Shown piece after piece: positions 1 through 9,859 of a DNA stretch of 64,000 nucleotides. Under the pieces are notes generated by a model, which saw nothing but the letters and a program-made list of their open reading frames with translations, searched no databases and was not told the DNA's origin. The position numbers and the translations under genes were made by a program. The stretch is from NCBI RefSeq assembly GCF_019222765.1, contig NZ_CP078145.1, positions 6,262,001 to 6,326,000 on the forward strand. Reading direction: 5' to 3'. Origin of the DNA: Nocardia iowensis (GTDB lineage: Bacteria; Actinomycetota; Actinomycetes; Mycobacteriales; Mycobacteriaceae). Position 1 is the stretch's first letter. Each line of letters begins with the position of its first letter.

Positions 1-139
1 GATCGTCTCCGAGCTCGACGAGGATCGCCGCGTTTGTCACCGACCGCCGCCACTCCCATGAGGCCACCCGTCCATCGTTGCCTGCGCTGGCCGATATGCG
101 CAAGGTTTTTGGCCGGAGATCGTATGTACCGCTCTCCCA

Positions 140-316
140 ATGCGGTTCAACCGGGGAAGCAAACCGTCCGATCGGTTCCGTCTGGCCGATCGCGCACGCT
201 TGTTGACCGAATTCGCGATGGACAGCAAACCCTGGCGAGCGATCGCATTCGCCATGGCCGGATTGCGCAAAGTGCTGACCCGATATCGCATGGAGAGCGC
301 TCCAGCGACCATCTAG
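140..316 (+). CDS. possible small basic protein, 58 aa
   Basis: An ATG-initiated reading frame of 58 codons ends 32 bases before the SDR gene. The product is rich in Arg and Lys, with a central hydrophobic-amphipathic stretch (AIAFAMAGLRKVL) after a Ser/Asp/Arg-rich start. Codon third positions are mostly G or C, as in the neighbouring genes, which favours real coding. No clear Shine-Dalgarno precedes the ATG, and the frame is open back to base 62, so the start is uncertain. I do not recognise the family. It could be co-transcribed with the SDR gene. Confidence 0.35.
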   Translation: MRFNRGSKPSDRFRLADRARLLTEFAMDSKPWRAIAFAMAGLRKVLTRYRMESAPATI

Positions 317-348
317 CGTTGAGTAGACACGAAGGCAGGCGAAAACAT

Positions 349-1080
349 ATGTCTCGGAAGACACTCGCTGGCAAACGGATCGCGATCACCGGGGGCGCGC
401 ACGGCATCGGGCGCGAGACCGCATTGGCTTTCCTGGCCGAGGGGGCCGAGGTGGTGATCGGCGATGTGGACGCGGGCTCGGTGCGCGCCGTCGCCGAACA
501 ACTCGGCAGAATCCACGGCGGCACGGTGGTCGGCGTGCCACTCGACATCACCGACAGTGCCCGGTTCGCGAGCTTCCTTACCTATACCGAACGCAAGCTC
601 GGCGGGCTGGACGTCGTGGTGAACGCCGCCGACACCATGCCGTCCGGACCGTTCCTCGCCGAGACCGAGGCCGAGTCGGACCGTCAGCTCGATATCAACC
701 TGCGTGCGGTGATCATCGGAACCCGCTTGGCCGCAGAACGATTCGTCAGCCAGGGGCACGGCCAGATCGTGAACATCGGCACGGTGGCCGGGGTGACCGG
801 CGCGCTGGGGGTTGCCGTGTATTGCGCGACCAAGCACGGCGTGGTCGGCCTCGGTGCGGCGCTCGATCAGGAACTTTCCGAGTTGGGTGTCGTCGTCAGC
901 ACCGTCGCCGCCGGCTCGGTCGCGGATCCGGAGGCGGTCGCCGACTCCGTGGTCGAGAGTGTGCTGCACCAGCGCGGCGGCTTGATCAGCGTGCCCGCGA
1001 ACCACGGGCTGCGGGCGGCACTGCGGCCGCCGAGTGGGCTGCTGCGCCGCATGTTCCCGCGCGACGGACAGGGCCGCTGA
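349..1080 (+). CDS. SDR family NAD(P)-dependent oxidoreductase
   Basis: A 243-residue short-chain dehydrogenase/reductase, predicted cytosolic, that would reduce or oxidise a carbonyl/alcohol using NAD(P). The cofactor motif TGGAHGIG lies near residue 15, an acidic residue follows beta-2 (GDVD), and the catalytic pair YCATK is near residue 155. The usual NNAG is degenerate (NAAD), and the catalytic serine position reads NIGTVAG, so Thr may replace Ser. The ATG at 349 was chosen over an in-frame upstream start because the SDR fold begins there and a purine-rich GAAGGCAGGCG precedes it. It converges on the acyl-CoA ligase with 6 bases between the stops. The substrate is unknown; lipid metabolism is an inference from the neighbour. 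Confidence 0.85.
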   Translation: MSRKTLAGKRIAITGGAHGIGRETALAFLAEGAEVVIGDVDAGSVRAVAEQLGRIHGGTVVGVPLDITDSARFASFLTYTERKLGGLDVVVNAADTMPSGPFLAETEAESDRQLDINLRAVIIGTRLAAERFVSQGHGQIVNIGTVAGVTGALGVAVYCATKHGVVGLGAALDQELSELGVVVSTVAAGSVADPEAVADSVVESVLHQRGGLISVPANHGLRAALRPPSGLLRRMFPRDGQGR

Positions 1081-1086
1081 GGCCGA

Positions 1087-2718
1087 TCAGAGCTCGCGCA
1101 GTACGCGTTTGAGCACCTTGCCGGTCGGATTGCGCGGCAGTTCATCGACGAACAGCACGTCGCGTGGCACCTTGAAGCGGGCCAGATGCGTCTTGACATG
1201 CTCGCGCACCTCCTCCTCGGTGAGCGAATGTCCTTCGCGCACAACGAGTACCGCGCGCAACCGCTGCCCGTATCGGTCGTCGTCCACGCCGAAAGCGCTC
1301 ACCTCCGCGACGGCAGGGTGCGCGGAGAGCAGTTCCTCGACCTCGCCCGGGAAGACGTTCTCACCGCCGGAGACGATCATGTCGTCGTCCCGGCCGTCGA
1401 TGAAAAGCCTTCCCGCGCTGTCGAAATGGCCGACATCGCCGCTGGACATCAGCTCACCGATGCGATCCTTGTCGCCGCCGCCGGTGTACCCCTCGAACTG
1501 GTAGCTGTTGCCGACGAAGATGCGGCCGGTCTGCCCCGGCGGCAGCTCGTCGCCGTGCTCGTCGAGGATCTTCACGGTGGCGCTCGGCACCGGGCGGCCC
1601 ACGCACCCAGGCTCCACCGCCAGGTCGGCGGGGGTGGCTATGGTCGCGTAGGCCACCTCGGTGGAGCCGTACAAGTTGTAGACCACCGGGCCGAAGGCCT
1701 CGGTCACCCTGGTACACAGGTCGGCGCCCAGCTGCGAACCGGCGACGAAGATGATCCGCAACGCGGAGAAGTCATGTCCCGCCCGAGCTTCCGGGCCCAG
1801 GTCGACCAGCCGCTGCAACATCACCGGCACCGCGATCATGGCGGTGGCGCGATGGCGGTGCAGGCTGTCCAGCACCGCCTGCGGGTCGAACCGGCGGCGG
1901 ATCACCAGCGTCGAGCCGAAGCCGAGCGAGAGGATCGCGTGCGCGAAGCCGAGCGTATGGAACAGCGGCGCCGGGCATTCGGTGATCTCGCGGGCCCGGA
2001 ACGGCACCTTGTCGAGGATCGCGCCGAGCGGGGCCAGCGAGGTCGGTTCGCTGCGCGGCGCGCCCTTCGGGGTGCCGGTCGTGCCGCTGGTCAGCAAGAT
2101 GATCTTCGCTGGGGTGGTGGCACGCCGCGGCGCCGAGCGGACCGCGCCCGCGATCAGGTTGTCCAGGGTGTCGATACCGGGCTGCTCGGCCCAGGCGCGG
2201 TAACGGCCGCGCGGCGCGGTGAGGTCACCGAGGACCTCCGCGTATTCGTCGTCGAAGACGAGCAGGTCCGCGCCCTCCCTGGCGACCACCTCACGCAGCT
2301 GCGGGCCCGCGAAATCGGTGTTGAGCAACACGATCCGGGCACCGCACTTGGCCGCGGCGAATACCGCGTAGTGGAAGCCGCGATGATTGCGGGCGAGGAT
2401 GGCGACGCCCTCGCCGTCGCGCAGGCCGCGGGCGCGCCAGGCATTGGCCAGCGCGCTGGTGCGCTCGTCGAGTTCGCGGAAGGTGACGGTGCCCAGCTCA
2501 TCGATCAGGGCGGCCCGGTCCCGGTAGCGCAGCGCGGCGACCGAGGTGAGCCCGCCGAGCATGCCGGAGCGCAGGACCGCCGCACCCATCCGCGCGAGGC
2601 GGTCGGGCCGTTCCGGCGTCACCAGTCCGGCGCGGACGGCCAGTGCGGCGTAATAGGTTTCGTCGACCGCGCGACGACCCACGTCCGCTGCCAGCGTTGC
2701 GACTTTGGCAAGCTTCAT
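1087..2718 (-). CDS. fatty-acid–CoA ligase (AMP-binding, FadD12-like)
   Basis: A 543-residue ANL-superfamily enzyme that activates a carboxylic acid, probably a fatty acid, to its acyl-AMP and then acyl-CoA. The P-loop LTSGTTGTPKG is at residues 209–219, the adenine-binding YGSTE at 350–354, and the C-terminal catalytic lysine lies in NPTGKVLKRVL near 535. Length and layout fit the mycobacterial FadD12-type ligases; this comparison is from memory. The ATG at 2718 has AGGGGGTC upstream. A 126-base gap separates it from the divergent GNAT gene, so the two probably have back-to-back promoters. Chain-length preference cannot be read from the sequence. Confidence 0.88.
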   Translation of the reverse strand: MKLAKVATLAADVGRRAVDETYYAALAVRAGLVTPERPDRLARMGAAVLRSGMLGGLTSVAALRYRDRAALIDELGTVTFRELDERTSALANAWRARGLRDGEGVAILARNHRGFHYAVFAAAKCGARIVLLNTDFAGPQLREVVAREGADLLVFDDEYAEVLGDLTAPRGRYRAWAEQPGIDTLDNLIAGAVRSAPRRATTPAKIILLTSGTTGTPKGAPRSEPTSLAPLGAILDKVPFRAREITECPAPLFHTLGFAHAILSLGFGSTLVIRRRFDPQAVLDSLHRHRATAMIAVPVMLQRLVDLGPEARAGHDFSALRIIFVAGSQLGADLCTRVTEAFGPVVYNLYGSTEVAYATIATPADLAVEPGCVGRPVPSATVKILDEHGDELPPGQTGRIFVGNSYQFEGYTGGGDKDRIGELMSSGDVGHFDSAGRLFIDGRDDDMIVSGGENVFPGEVEELLSAHPAVAEVSAFGVDDDRYGQRLRAVLVVREGHSLTEEEVREHVKTHLARFKVPRDVLFVDELPRNPTGKVLKRVLREL

Positions 2719-2844
2719 GATTCAGACCCCCTGGCCGGACGGCGACGTCCACCGAGCAATGCGGGCGAGTGCCTTCCCAGTAAAGCTTGTCGATCGAGGT
2801 CCGTCGAGTGATCGCGGCGCCGGGACGCAGGGCATGATGGACAA

Positions 2845-3363
2845 ATGTCTAGCAACACCGACCAGTCTGCTATCGCGGGCGCCTCCACCACCGGCTCGAT
2901 GCCCGCCCTGCGCATCGTGGTCGACGACCTCTCCGGACCGGAGATCGCCGCCCTGCTCACCGACCACCTGAGCGACATGGCCGCGCACTCCCCCGCCGAG
3001 AGCATGCACGCCCTCGACCTGGACGGCCTGCGCCGCCCGGAGATCACCTTCTGGAGCGGGTGGGACGGCGACACCCTCGCGGGCTGCGCGGCACTCAAGC
3101 AGCTCGACGACGAGCACGCCGAGATCAAGTCGATGCGCACGGCCGCGACGCACAAGCGCCGCGGCATCGCCTCGATCCTGTTGCGCCACCTTCTCGCCGA
3201 GGCAACCGCGCGCGGGTATCGGCGGGTGAGCCTGGAAACGGGCGCGGGCGAGTTCTTCGTCCCGGCTCAGAAGCTCTACGCCGCACACGGTTTCGAGTTC
3301 TGCGACCCGTTCGGCGACTACCGACTCGACCCGTACAGCGTCTTCATGACCCGCACCCTCTGA
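2845..3363 (+). CDS. GNAT family N-acetyltransferase
   Basis: A 172-residue single GNAT domain that would transfer an acetyl group from acetyl-CoA to an amine. The acetyl-CoA pyrophosphate loop is visible as KRRGIASILLRHLL near residues 108–121 (R/QxxGxA type), followed by the late strand with LETG and the FYxxHGF-like AHGFEFC. The first ~20 residues are Ser/Thr/Ala-rich, and a second ATG at 2899 (MPALRIVV) is a credible alternative start. The gene is divergent from the acyl-CoA ligase and ends 6 bases from the convergent aminotransferase. The substrate is unknown. Confidence 0.8.
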   Translation: MSSNTDQSAIAGASTTGSMPALRIVVDDLSGPEIAALLTDHLSDMAAHSPAESMHALDLDGLRRPEITFWSGWDGDTLAGCAALKQLDDEHAEIKSMRTAATHKRRGIASILLRHLLAEATARGYRRVSLETGAGEFFVPAQKLYAAHGFEFCDPFGDYRLDPYSVFMTRTL

Positions 3364-3369
3364 GCGAGG

Positions 3370-4593
3370 TCAGCCGAGGGCGCGGGTGAAGCCTTCGACC
3401 AGCTCGTCGACCTGCGCGTCGGTCATCACGAACGACGGCGAGATCTGCATGGCGCCCTGGCCCGCCGCGCGGCCGGAGATGCCATGGGTGCGCAGGGTTT
3501 TCACCAGCGGAAGACCCTCGGCGGGGTCGACGAGCTGGATGGCGGCGACGGCGCCGAGGCCGCTGCGCACCTCCGCTACCCGCGGGTGCTCGGCCAGCGG
3601 CGCGAGCTTGGCGTGCAGGGTGGCTTCCAGCCGCGCCGACTCGTCCAGGAGGTTTTCCCGCTCGAGGATGTCGAGGTTGGCCAGCGCGGCCGCGGCGGCC
3701 CCCGCGTGGCCGCCATAGGTGTAGCCGTGCCGCCACCAGACGCCGCCCGCGAAGAACGGTTCGGCGATGTGCGGGGCGATGAAGACCGCGCCCATCGGGA
3801 CATAGCCTGAGGTGAGGCCCTTGGCGGTAGTCATCAGGTCCGGTTGCAGGTCGAATCGGGAAGACGCGAACCAGGACCCGCCGATGCGGCCGAAACCGGT
3901 GACGACCTCGTCGGCGACGAAGAGGATGTCATTGTCGCGGCAGATCCGGCGCACCTCGGCGAGGTAGCCGTCCGGCGGCAGATAGATGCCGCCCGCGCCG
4001 AGGATGGGTTCGCAGAAGAAGGCGGCGATGCGTTCGGCGCCGATCTCCTCGATCAGGGCGAGCAGGGACTTGGCGTCGTCCCACTCGACGGTGCGCGCGT
4101 CGGCCATCAGCTCGCCGTAGCCCTCGCGGTTGGGTGCGATGCCCGCGAGCGCGGTGCCCGCCACGTGCATGCCGTGGTAGGCGAGGCGACGCCCGACCAC
4201 GATCGTCTTGTCCGGCCTGCCCAGCTCGTGCCAGTAGCGGCGGGCGAGCTTGGCGGCGGTGTCCACCGAGTCCGAGCCGCCGGAGGTGAAGAAGATCTTG
4301 CTGCCGGGCACCGGCGCCAGCGCGGACAGCCGTTCGGCCAGTTCCTGGGTGGCGGGCTCGGTGAAGTCGCCGAAGTTGGAGTAGTGCGCGATCCGGCGCA
4401 ACTGCGCGGCGACCGCGTCGGCGATCTCGCCGCGACCGTGGCCGACATTGGTGAACCACAGCCCGGCCGTGGCGTCCAGGTAGCGGTTGTCCGCTTCGTC
4501 GTAGATGTAGGCGCCCTCGCCACGGGCGACGACGAACGCGCCGTCCCGCTCGACCGCACCCATGTCGGCAAATCCATGCCATAGCGAGTTCAT
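3370..4593 (-). CDS. class III PLP-dependent aminotransferase
   Basis: A 407-residue fold-type I, class III aminotransferase of the kind annotated as aspartate aminotransferase family or omega-amino-acid–pyruvate transaminase. It would move an amino group between an amine or omega-amino acid and pyruvate or a similar acceptor. Landmarks are FTSGGSDSVDTAAKLAR (phosphate-binding loop), YHGMH, the FVADEVVTGFGR aspartate that contacts the pyridine nitrogen, and the Schiff-base lysine in TTAKGLTSG. The frame extends upstream to 4689, but ATG 4593 has AAAGGTGGAC in the right place and begins the family's usual N-terminus (MNSLWHGFADM). The exact substrate is not decidable. Confidence 0.88.
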   Translation of the reverse strand: MNSLWHGFADMGAVERDGAFVVARGEGAYIYDEADNRYLDATAGLWFTNVGHGRGEIADAVAAQLRRIAHYSNFGDFTEPATQELAERLSALAPVPGSKIFFTSGGSDSVDTAAKLARRYWHELGRPDKTIVVGRRLAYHGMHVAGTALAGIAPNREGYGELMADARTVEWDDAKSLLALIEEIGAERIAAFFCEPILGAGGIYLPPDGYLAEVRRICRDNDILFVADEVVTGFGRIGGSWFASSRFDLQPDLMTTAKGLTSGYVPMGAVFIAPHIAEPFFAGGVWWRHGYTYGGHAGAAAAALANLDILERENLLDESARLEATLHAKLAPLAEHPRVAEVRSGLGAVAAIQLVDPAEGLPLVKTLRTHGISGRAAGQGAMQISPSFVMTDAQVDELVEGFTRALG

Positions 4594-4747
4594 GTGTCCA
4601 CCTTTACCGGAGGAAGGTGTCGCCCTCCGAATCGCGCCGACTACCGCTGCTCGCACCCGAACCGACGACCACCCCACCAACCAGGGCAAACCCGCCGCGA
4701 CCGCATCCCAAGCCTATGGCCATCACCACGTCCACGCTCGCGGCGGG

Positions 4748-5374
4748 TCATGGGGTTCGGCGGCGGGCCCGGCCGCCGACGGTCGCGATGGCGACGGCCA
4801 GGAGGGTGAAGACGGCGGTGAGGATGATCAGGCCGATGGCCAGCGAGATGTAGCCCTGGTTCCGCGGGTCGAGGAACGGATAGGGATACCAGTCGACGAT
4901 CGGCCCCCGGACGAGGGTGTACACGCCATAGATCACCGGATAGATCAACCACAGGGCGACAAGGCGTGGCGAGAGGGTGACCCGGTGGCGGGCCGGAACG
5001 AGCACCCAGTCGGCAACCAGCACGATCGGCATCGCCCTGTGCAGGATGTCGTTGATCCAGCGATCGGTGAGCATCACGTCGATACTGGCCAGCAGCACCG
5101 CGTAGACCACGCCGGTGATGAGCAGGTACAGCGCGGTCGCACCGCGCACCACCTGCCAGCGGCGGTCCTGCGGGTCGCGCAGGCCGCCGATCAGCAACAC
5201 CAGCACGGCGAGCACGTTGGACTGAATGGTGAAGAAGCTGAAGTAGTTTCCGATGGAGAACGCGCCCTCGTGCAGATTGCGCAGCGGGATCCAGGCCAGC
5301 GCGACGATGCCGAGCACACCGAAGGCGATCCGTAGACCGCGATATAGCCAGGGCGTACCCGAATCGGCGTCCAT
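4748..5374 (-). CDS. Pr6Pr family integral membrane protein
   Basis: A 208-residue protein with about six predicted transmembrane helices, matching the Pr6Pr/FAR-17a-like membrane family. The second helix region has the family-style run YFSFFTIQSN, and a later helix has WLIYPVIYGVYTLVRG followed by YPYPFLDP. The biochemical function of the family is not known to me. ATG 5374 was preferred to an in-frame TTG at 5395. The C-terminus is Arg-rich. It lies upstream of the aminotransferase on the same strand with a ~150-base gap, so co-transcription is uncertain. Confidence 0.78.
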   Translation of the reverse strand: MDADSGTPWLYRGLRIAFGVLGIVALAWIPLRNLHEGAFSIGNYFSFFTIQSNVLAVLVLLIGGLRDPQDRRWQVVRGATALYLLITGVVYAVLLASIDVMLTDRWINDILHRAMPIVLVADWVLVPARHRVTLSPRLVALWLIYPVIYGVYTLVRGPIVDWYPYPFLDPRNQGYISLAIGLIILTAVFTLLAVAIATVGGRARRRTP

Positions 5375-5492
5375 CGCCCGATCTTCGCATACCAACGCCC
5401 CGGTACCCGGTAGATCCGGACCGTCAGCACACCACCGGCAACCGGCCAGGTCCGCCTGACGGAAATATCAGTTGCCGCCCTTCGCTAGGCTT

Positions 5493-8400
5493 ATGAATGC
5501 AATGACCAGGACAGCTGACACCGGACCCCGCGAGCTCCGCACCCGCCTGGCGAATCTCTCCCTCCGCGACGAATACCGGCTGAAGCGCCGGCTCGACAAA
5601 GCGCGCGGTGGTGACCTCGGCGCGGTCGAGGCCGAGATCGCCGCCGCCGAACTCCGCATCGACGCGCGCCGCGCCGCCGTCCCGGAGATCCGCTACCCCG
5701 AGCAGCTGCCGGTCACCCAGCGCCGCGAAGACATCGCCGCGGCCATCGCCGCGCATCAGGTGGTGATCGTGGCCGGCGAGACGGGTTCCGGCAAGACCAC
5801 CCAGATCCCGAAGATCTGCCTGGAACTCGGCCGCGGCATCCGCGGCACCATCGGCCATACCCAGCCGCGCAGGCTGGCCGCGCGCACCGTCGCCGAACGC
5901 ATCGCCGAGGAGCTCGGCACCGAACTCGGCGACGTCGTGGGCTACACGGTCCGCTTCACCGACCACGCCTCCGACCGCACCCTGATCAAGCTGATGACCG
6001 ACGGCATCCTGCTCGCCGAGATCCAGCGCGACCGGCTGCTGCGCCGCTACGACACGATCATCATCGACGAGGCGCACGAACGCAGCCTCAATATCGACTT
6101 CCTGCTCGGCTACCTCAAACAGCTGCTACCGCGCAGACCCGACCTGAAGGTGATCATCACCTCGGCCACCATCGATCCGGAACTGTTCGCCAGGCACTTC
6201 GCCGACGAAAAAGGCGCTCCCGCCCCGATTGTCGAGGTGTCCGGCAGGTCCTACCCGGTGGAGCTGCGTTACCGGCCGCTCTCGCTGGAACTGCCCCGCG
6301 CCGACGACGAAGACGACGAGGACACCCGGGTGGTGGACCGCGACCCGGTGGACGCCATCGGCGACGCGGTCACCGAACTGTTCGCCGAGGGCGATGGCGA
6401 CGTGCTGGTGTTCCTGTCCGGCGAACGCGAGATCCGGGACACCGCGGACGCACTGCGCGACCTGAAACTACCGCGGACCGAAATCCTGCCGCTGTACGCG
6501 CGGCTGTCCACGGCCGAACAGCACCGGGTGTTCGCGCCGCATCCGGGCCGTCGCGTGGTGCTGGCCACCAATGTCGCGGAGACCTCGCTGACCGTGCCCG
6601 GCATTCGGTACGTCGTCGACCCGGGAACCGCCCGCATTTCCCGCTACTCGATGCGCACCAAGGTGCAGCGGCTGCCGATCGAACCGGTCTCCCAGGCCTC
6701 GGCCCGGCAGCGCGCCGGACGCTGTGGTCGCGTCGCCGACGGCATCTGCATCCGGCTGTACGCCGAGGACGATTTCGACTCCCGGCCCGCGTTCACCGAA
6801 CCGGAGATCCTGCGCACCAACCTGGCCGCCGTCATCCTGCAGATGACCGCGCTCGGGCTCGGCGATATCGAGAACTTCCCGTTCGTGGAGGCGCCGGACA
6901 AGCGCGCGATCCGGGACGGCATCGCGCTGCTGGAGGAACTCGGCGCGCTGGGGCGGCGAACCGGCAAGGACGCCGACACGCATGCCGATACCGGGCTGAC
7001 GCTCACGCCGATCGGGCGCGATATGGCGCAGCTTCCGGTCGACCCGCGGATGGCGCGGATGCTGGTGGAGGCGCACCGCGGGGGCTGCCTGGCGGAGGTG
7101 CTGATCATCGTTGCGGCACTGTCGATTCAGGATGTGCGTGAGCGACCCGCCGACAATCAGCAGGCCGCCGATACCAAGCACGCGCGCTTCACTGTCGAGG
7201 GCTCGGACTTCCTCGCCTATCTGCGCCTGTGGGATTACCTCACCGAGCAGCGCAAATCATTGTCCGCCAATCAGTTCCGGCGGATGTGCCGGGAGGAGTT
7301 CCTGCACTATCTGCGAATCAGGGAGTGGCAGGATCTGCACGGGCAGTTGCGCACGATCACCAAGGGGCTCGGGTGGTCGACAGAGGACGGCGCCGCCACG
7401 CAAGCTGCCGGAACGCGGCGCGAGGGCGCCGAAACCGCGGGCGCCGATGGACAGTCGGACAGCGAGTCGCGCGGCGGGCGATCACGGGGCCGAACCGCGG
7501 CGTCGGGTCGACCGGACGAGAACAGTTCGCGCCGTGCAGCAGCCGCCACCAGCGGGCCCGCTGGTGGCCGGTCCGGGTCGCGGCGACGGCGCTCGTCCGG
7601 CCGTGCCGCCGACTCCTCGCCCCACGCGGCGGCAGGGTCTACCGTGGAATCCGACGGTGACCCTTGGGATTCCGTCGGCATTCACCAAGCCCTGCTGGCA
7701 GGCATGCTTTCCCATATCGGGCTGCGGGAAGCCGAATCGCGGGAGTTCCTCGGCGCGCGCAACGCGAAGTTCATGATCTTTCCCGGCTCGTCGCTGGCGA
7801 AGAAACCCCCGCGCTGGGTGATGGCCGCCGAGCTGGTCGAGACATCGCGGCTGTGGGGGCGGATCACGGCCAAGGTGGAGCCGGAATGGGCCGAGCGGCT
7901 CGCCGGCGATCTGGGGAAACGCACCTACTCCGAACCACATTGGTCGGCCAAGCGCGGCGCTGCCAGCGCCTACGAGCGCGTCACGCTGTACGGGATCCCG
8001 CTGGTGACCGGCAGACAGGTCGATTACGGTCGGATCGATCCTGGGCTGTCGCGCGAGCTGTTCATCAGGCACGCGCTGGTGCAGGGCGAATGGCAGACCC
8101 GCCACGAGTTCTTCCACCGCAACCGCGAATTGATCGACGACGTCGCCGATCTGGAGCACCGCGCGCGCCGCCGCGACATCCTGGTCGACGACGACGTGCT
8201 GTTCGAGTTCTACGACAAGCGGTTGCCCGCCGACATCGTCTCGGTGCGCCATTTCGACAGCTGGTGGAAGTCCGCGCGCCGGAAAGACCCCGCGCTGCTG
8301 GACTTCTCGACATCGACCGTCGTCAACGAGAACGCGGCCGCGCTGGATCCGGCCGCCTTCCCCGATGCGTGGCGGCAGGGCGAGCTCAGCTTCCCGCTCA

Positions 8401-9716
8401 CCTACCAATTCGAACCGGGAAACGAGGAAGACGGTGTCACCGTACGCATCCCGGTCGAGCAGCTGGCCCACGTGCGCGCCGTCGGCTTCGACTGGCTGGT
8501 CCCAGGCATGCGCGACGAGCTGGCCGCGGCGCTGATCAAAACACTGCCGAAAACGTTGCGGCGCAGCGTTGTTCCGGCTCCGGACTTCGCGGCGGCGGCC
8601 TTGGCCGCGCTCACGCCGCGCGCGGAGCCGCTACGCATCGGGTTGGCGAGGGAGCTTTCGCGCCTGGGTTCGATCACGATCGACCCGAGCGACCTCGACC
8701 CCGGCGCGCTGCCGGATCACCTGCGAATGACTTTCGCCGCCGTTGATACCGAGGGCCGGGTTCTGGCCCGCAGTAAGAGTCTGGCGGCGCTCAAAACCCA
8801 GTTGGCCGAGCAGGTTTCCGCGTCGGTCGCCCGCGCGACAGCGGGTGCGGAACGCGCACCCGCCGCGGTGTGGACGTCGGAATCGCTCGGCACGGTGGAG
8901 CCGACGGTGCGTCGCGAGGTCGCCGGACAGACCGTCACCGGCTATCCCGCCCTGGTTCCCGAGGGTGACGGGGTGGCGGTTCGAGTGCTCAGCTCCCCCG
9001 CCGCCCAGGCGGCCGCGATGCGGGCGGGCACCCGGACGCTGGTCCTGAACGCGCTACCGACCTCGGTCCGCACCGTCACCGCGGGACTACCACCCACCGA
9101 TCGTCTTGCGCTGAGCCAGAATCCGTACGGATCGCTGGAAGCGCTGGTCGAGGATTGCCGCGCCGCGGCCGCCGACGAGCTCATCGCCGCCGCGGGCGGG
9201 CCCGTGCACAATCCGGACGACTTCGCGGCCCTCGTCGCGAAGATCCGCCCCGATCTCGGCGCCGCGGTAGCGCGACTGGTCCGGCTGGTTGTCCCGATTC
9301 TCGCTGAGGCACACCGGGTTTCGGCGGCGCTGGCGGAGACCACCGAGCGCGATATCGCCGATGACGTCCGTGACCAACTGGACAACCTCGTCTTCCCCGG
9401 TTTCATCTCCGAATGGGGCAGTACCCGGCTGCGCGAACTCCCCCGGTACTTGCAGGCCGCCGTCGTCCGGCTGGCGGCTTTGCCCGGTTCGGCGGCGCGC
9501 GACCGTCAGGGCATGCTCGAGCTGGACCGCGCCCTCGCCGCCTACGACCGGCTGGTAAACGCGCTACCGGAGAACCGGCGCCACAGCCCCGCCGTGACCG
9601 AAATCTGGTGGATGATCGAAGAATTCCGGATCAGCCTGTTCGCCCAGAAGCTCGGAACGCCCTACCCCGTGTCCGCCAAGCGCATCGAGAAGGCCATCAG
9701 CGCGATCCGCCGATAA
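5493..9716 (+). CDS. hrpA: ATP-dependent RNA helicase HrpA (DEAH-box)
   Basis: A ~1407-residue HrpA helicase; in other bacteria HrpA unwinds RNA and helps rescue stalled ribosomes. Motif I GETGSGKTTQ is near residue 100, motif II IIDEAHERS near 190, motif III SAT, and motif VI QRAGRCGR near 405. These are followed by winged-helix/HA2, OB-fold and the HrpA-specific C-terminal DUF3418-like region. A disordered Arg/Ser/Gly/Ala-rich insert of about 100 residues (about bases 7375–7675) splits the HA2–OB part. A possible -10 TAGGCT lies at 5486–5491, just before two ATGs (5493, 5502), so the mRNA may be almost leaderless and the start may be 5502. Confidence 0.93.
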   Translation: MNAMTRTADTGPRELRTRLANLSLRDEYRLKRRLDKARGGDLGAVEAEIAAAELRIDARRAAVPEIRYPEQLPVTQRREDIAAAIAAHQVVIVAGETGSGKTTQIPKICLELGRGIRGTIGHTQPRRLAARTVAERIAEELGTELGDVVGYTVRFTDHASDRTLIKLMTDGILLAEIQRDRLLRRYDTIIIDEAHERSLNIDFLLGYLKQLLPRRPDLKVIITSATIDPELFARHFADEKGAPAPIVEVSGRSYPVELRYRPLSLELPRADDEDDEDTRVVDRDPVDAIGDAVTELFAEGDGDVLVFLSGEREIRDTADALRDLKLPRTEILPLYARLSTAEQHRVFAPHPGRRVVLATNVAETSLTVPGIRYVVDPGTARISRYSMRTKVQRLPIEPVSQASARQRAGRCGRVADGICIRLYAEDDFDSRPAFTEPEILRTNLAAVILQMTALGLGDIENFPFVEAPDKRAIRDGIALLEELGALGRRTGKDADTHADTGLTLTPIGRDMAQLPVDPRMARMLVEAHRGGCLAEVLIIVAALSIQDVRERPADNQQAADTKHARFTVEGSDFLAYLRLWDYLTEQRKSLSANQFRRMCREEFLHYLRIREWQDLHGQLRTITKGLGWSTEDGAATQAAGTRREGAETAGADGQSDSESRGGRSRGRTAASGRPDENSSRRAAAATSGPAGGRSGSRRRRSSGRAADSSPHAAAGSTVESDGDPWDSVGIHQALLAGMLSHIGLREAESREFLGARNAKFMIFPGSSLAKKPPRWVMAAELVETSRLWGRITAKVEPEWAERLAGDLGKRTYSEPHWSAKRGAASAYERVTLYGIPLVTGRQVDYGRIDPGLSRELFIRHALVQGEWQTRHEFFHRNRELIDDVADLEHRARRRDILVDDDVLFEFYDKRLPADIVSVRHFDSWWKSARRKDPALLDFSTSTVVNENAAALDPAAFPDAWRQGELSFPLTYQFEPGNEEDGVTVRIPVEQLAHVRAVGFDWLVPGMRDELAAALIKTLPKTLRRSVVPAPDFAAAALAALTPRAEPLRIGLARELSRLGSITIDPSDLDPGALPDHLRMTFAAVDTEGRVLARSKSLAALKTQLAEQVSASVARATAGAERAPAAVWTSESLGTVEPTVRREVAGQTVTGYPALVPEGDGVAVRVLSSPAAQAAAMRAGTRTLVLNALPTSVRTVTAGLPPTDRLALSQNPYGSLEALVEDCRAAAADELIAAAGGPVHNPDDFAALVAKIRPDLGAAVARLVRLVVPILAEAHRVSAALAETTERDIADDVRDQLDNLVFPGFISEWGSTRLRELPRYLQAAVVRLAALPGSAARDRQGMLELDRALAAYDRLVNALPENRRHSPAVTEIWWMIEEFRISLFAQKLGTPYPVSAKRIEKAISAIRR

Positions 9717-9859
9717 CCGACCCGACCCCGTACACAGCCAGATTCCCGCGAAGGATCCGACTGTAGTGCCGCCCGAGCTTCGTGCCCTGCATCTCTTGGC
9801 GCACGAACCGTTCGGCGATTGATACGCACTGAGCCAAAGTGTGCGCGGTGCAGGCTCGA

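Noticed and set aside
1186..2811. 541-codon open frame opposite the acyl-CoA ligase
   Set aside because: It mirrors the real gene in a high-GC genome, has no recognisable domain and no ribosome-binding site.
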